NCBI GenBank assembly: GCA_945861295.1
Contig: CAMAUF010000013.1
Coordinates: forward strand, 1 to 14,420
Direction of reading: 5' to 3'
DNA: 14,420 nucleotides
Origin: a bacterium
GTDB lineage: Bacteria; Chloroflexota; Dehalococcoidia; Tepidiformales; Tepidiformaceae
Below, piece by piece: positions 13,567-14,420 of the stretch; the first letter of the stretch is position 1, and each line of letters begins with the position of its first letter. A program made the position numbers and the translations under genes. Below the pieces are notes generated by a model that saw only the letters and a program-made list of their open reading frames with translations, was not told the origin of the DNA and ran no database searches.

Positions 13567-13629
13567 TTGAGGCCGTTGAACCCCTTGACGCCCTTGAGTT
13601 CCTTGACACCCTTGAGACCCTTGACTTTG
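13567..13629. repeat. 9-bp tandem repeat array 1 (TTGANNCCC, seven units)
   Basis: Seven consecutive 9-bp units all start TTGA, and units two, three, five and six end in CCC. The first and last units are degenerate. It begins 50 bp after the RepA-like stop. On the minus strand it would encode Lys-Gly-Val/Leu repeats, but no supported gene is there. Confidence 0.85.
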
Positions 13630-13768
13630 TCGAAGTTCCACGACAGTCCGGGACGCATCTGACAGGACTTCGCAACCTGGAGAGCAGCCGCTGAAGAGAG
13701 CCGGGGCGGGACGGCCGCCAGAAAGCATGTGGCCGATCGCCGCGCGGCGGGAGAGGTTGGTCGCGTGC

Positions 13769-13826
13769 CCGCGCGCGCTAGGTATTGTTATCAGTTCCGA
13801 TGGTACCGTTACGCGTGCGCGCGCGG
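13769..13826. repeat. 10-bp CG-rich inverted repeat around an AT-richer patch
   Basis: CCGCGCGCGC at 13769-13778 is the exact reverse complement of GCGCGCGCGG at 13817-13826. The 38-bp spacer holds the AT-richest stretch nearby (TAGGTATTGTTATCAG). Alternating CG tracts are prone to unusual DNA structure, and an AT-rich core between them fits a melting site. Confidence 0.6.
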
Positions 13827-13828
13827 AA

Positions 13829-13844
13829 GGAAACATGCGTTTCC
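13829..13844. repeat. Small hairpin GGAAAC-ATGC-GTTTCC
   Basis: A perfect 6-bp inverted repeat with a 4-nt loop, close to the midpoint between the two 9-bp arrays. The loop contains an ATG preceded by GGAAGG, so it could also hide a start codon. Confidence 0.45.
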
Positions 13845-14083
13845 ATTGCGTGGTGGGTACACTGACGAGTGCGGACCGAGGCGAGGCGATTCGATCAGCG
13901 CGGGGAGGCGCATCAGCATCAAGGTCGCGGCTCTGCCCGTGATGGGCCACTCGCGTGGCCTGGAGGAGAGAGCGCCTCAACCTCGGCCAAAACCTCGCTC
14001 CGAGGACAGCCTCGTGCGGGCACCCGTCCGGTCCCGTCCAAAGGCCGAGGGCCTGCCGTGCTCGACTGGCCGTGACGCAGCAA

Positions 14084-14155
14084 GGGTGTCAAGAGGGTCA
14101 AGGGTGTCAAGAGGGTCAAGGGTGTCAAGAGGGTCAAGGGTGTCAACAAGATCAA
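14084..14155. repeat. 9-bp tandem repeat array 2 (inverse orientation, 18-bp higher-order period)
   Basis: GGGTGTCAA and GAGGGTCAA alternate, giving four 18-bp periods: four identical copies of the first unit, three of the second, and a final degenerate CAAGATCAA. The reverse complement of the first unit, TTGACACCC, occurs exactly in array 1 at 13603-13611. The arrays thus share a family in opposite orientation. The 18-bp period is within iteron size. Confidence 0.9.
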
Positions 14156-14239
14156 GGGCCGGCGAGTGGGCCACAGCCCGGCTGACCTAAGCGTTTCAAG
14201 GATGTTGCTGCCGAGATCGCACCGGCGGCCAAGCGCACC

Positions 14240-14245
14240 TACAAT
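14240..14245 (+). promoter_or_regulatory. Candidate leaderless -10 box (TACAAT) for the last gene
   Basis: TACAAT is followed by 6 nt and then GTG 14252, the same geometry as the other leaderless candidates. There is no ribosome site before the GTG, which strengthens the leaderless reading. Confidence 0.5.
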
Positions 14246-14251
14246 CCGAGC

Positions 14252-14420
14252 GTGACCTTGCCAAGGCCCGAGAAGGGCTCATCGCAGCTCAAAAGCCTGT
14301 TGGAGCGCCAGCCGCCGGAGCACCCGGCGATCTGCCGCGCCCGGTCGAGTCTGGCGGATCTCGCGCGGGCGGAGTGGGCGGCGGAGGCCAAGTTGAAGGG
14401 CCGTCCTACGCCGCCGCCCG
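14252..14420 (+). CDS. Hypothetical protein, partial (runs off the window)
   Basis: From GTG 14252 the frame is open for 56 codons to the window end. The product begins VTLPRPEKGSSQLKSLLERQ, then a charged helical segment with LADLARAEWAAEAKLKGRP and a Pro-rich run. I do not recognise the family. The start is supported by the TACAAT box exactly 6 nt upstream, which matches backbone genes in this window and so may mean that this gene is chromosomal rather than part of the element. Low codon count and lack of homology keep confidence modest. Confidence 0.45.
   Translation, partial: MTLPRPEKGSSQLKSLLERQPPEHPAICRARSSLADLARAEWAAEAKLKGRPTPPP

Larger units (their letters stand above)
13518..14239. 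other. Gene-poor region with repeats after the RepA-like gene
   Basis: About 720 bp with no convincing gene. Frames stay open because of composition and the 9-bp repeats, and their translations are low-complexity Arg/Ser/Pro or Lys/Gly/Val strings. A 35-codon frame at 13835-13942 has a GGAAGG-type ribosome site, but no family is recognisable and the ATG lies inside a hairpin loop. The region holds two inverted arrays of a 9-bp repeat, a CG-rich inverted repeat around an AT-richer patch, and small hairpins (including GGCCAC/GTGGCC at 13945-13960). The layout suggests a cis-acting replication or control locus. Confidence 0.6.
10676..14420. mobile_element. Putative integrative element inserted at tRNA-Met (right end not seen)
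   Basis: Immediately after the tRNA 3' end come a tyrosine recombinase gene facing the tRNA, a repeat-rich control region, a Xis-like gene and a RepA-like ATPase gene. This int-xis-rep order is typical of integrative plasmids, satellites and some integrative conjugative elements. I searched by eye for a second copy of the tRNA 3' end downstream and found none within the window. The right boundary is therefore undefined, and the gene at 14252 may be inside or outside the element. No transfer, capsid or defence genes are visible. Confidence 0.7.

Noticed and set aside
13422..13658. 78-codon minus-strand frame with Lys-Gly-Val repeats over array 1
   Set aside because: It overlaps the 3' end of the RepA-like gene antisense, has no ribosome site, and its repeats simply translate the 9-bp DNA units.
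14084..14155. CRISPR array
   Set aside because: The units are contiguous 9-mers (18-bp period) with no unique spacers and no cas genes.
13729..14190. 153-codon plus-strand open frame including the second repeat array
   Set aside because: The translation is Arg/Ser/Pro-rich and low-complexity, the start has no ribosome site or -10 box at the 6-nt spacing, and the repeat array accounts for the open frame.
14190..14210. GTTTCAAG near the end as a possible copy of the tRNA T-arm (att site)
   Set aside because: Only a few bases match the tRNA T-loop and the flanking stem sequence does not match, so it is not a credible att repeat.

Overview
The window is GC-rich DNA from a bacterium, probably a Chloroflexota relative. 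The lineage is an inference from three things: high GC; promoters with a TANNNT -10 box lying exactly 6 nt before the start codon (leaderless genes, also common in Actinobacteria and Deinococcota); and an SbcD-SbcC operon containing a second Mre11-like gene. No rRNA or other decisive taxonomic marker is present.

Positions 1-10,675 look like chromosomal backbone. A leftward pair encodes a His/Cys-rich membrane-anchored protein and a lipoprotein cut by the window edge. A nitroreductase reads rightward from the same divergent promoter region. A leftward operon follows, with a canonical SDR dehydrogenase, a second SDR with degenerate catalytic motifs, and a YbaK-type deacylase. Next are the cell-wall lipid phosphatase UppP and an ABM-fold monooxygenase (both leftward), then a divergent methyltransferase. 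A tightly overlapping rightward operon, sbcD - second Mre11-like phosphoesterase - sbcC, encodes DNA double-strand-break and hairpin processing nucleases. An elongator tRNA-Met(CAU) gene follows.

From 10,676 onward the DNA looks like an integrative element inserted at the 3' end of the tRNA-Met gene. It has a tyrosine recombinase whose 3' end faces the tRNA, a repeat-rich control region of 425 bp, a MerR/Xis-type small DNA-binding protein, and a RepA-like RecA-fold ATPase overlapping xis by 4 bp. Beyond them lies about 730 bp of gene-poor DNA. It holds two arrays of a 9-bp repeat in opposite orientation, with a CG-rich inverted repeat around an AT-richer patch between them. This arrangement resembles a replication origin or cis-acting control locus. 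The second att site is not visible, so the element's right end is either outside the window or too diverged to recognise. A partial gene with a backbone-type leaderless promoter begins at 14,252.

The items most worth a second look are: the two-nuclease, one-ATPase Mre11-Rad50 operon; the paired active/degenerate SDR genes; the uniform TANNNT-6-start leaderless signature; and the inverted 9-bp repeat arrays beside the RepA-like gene.
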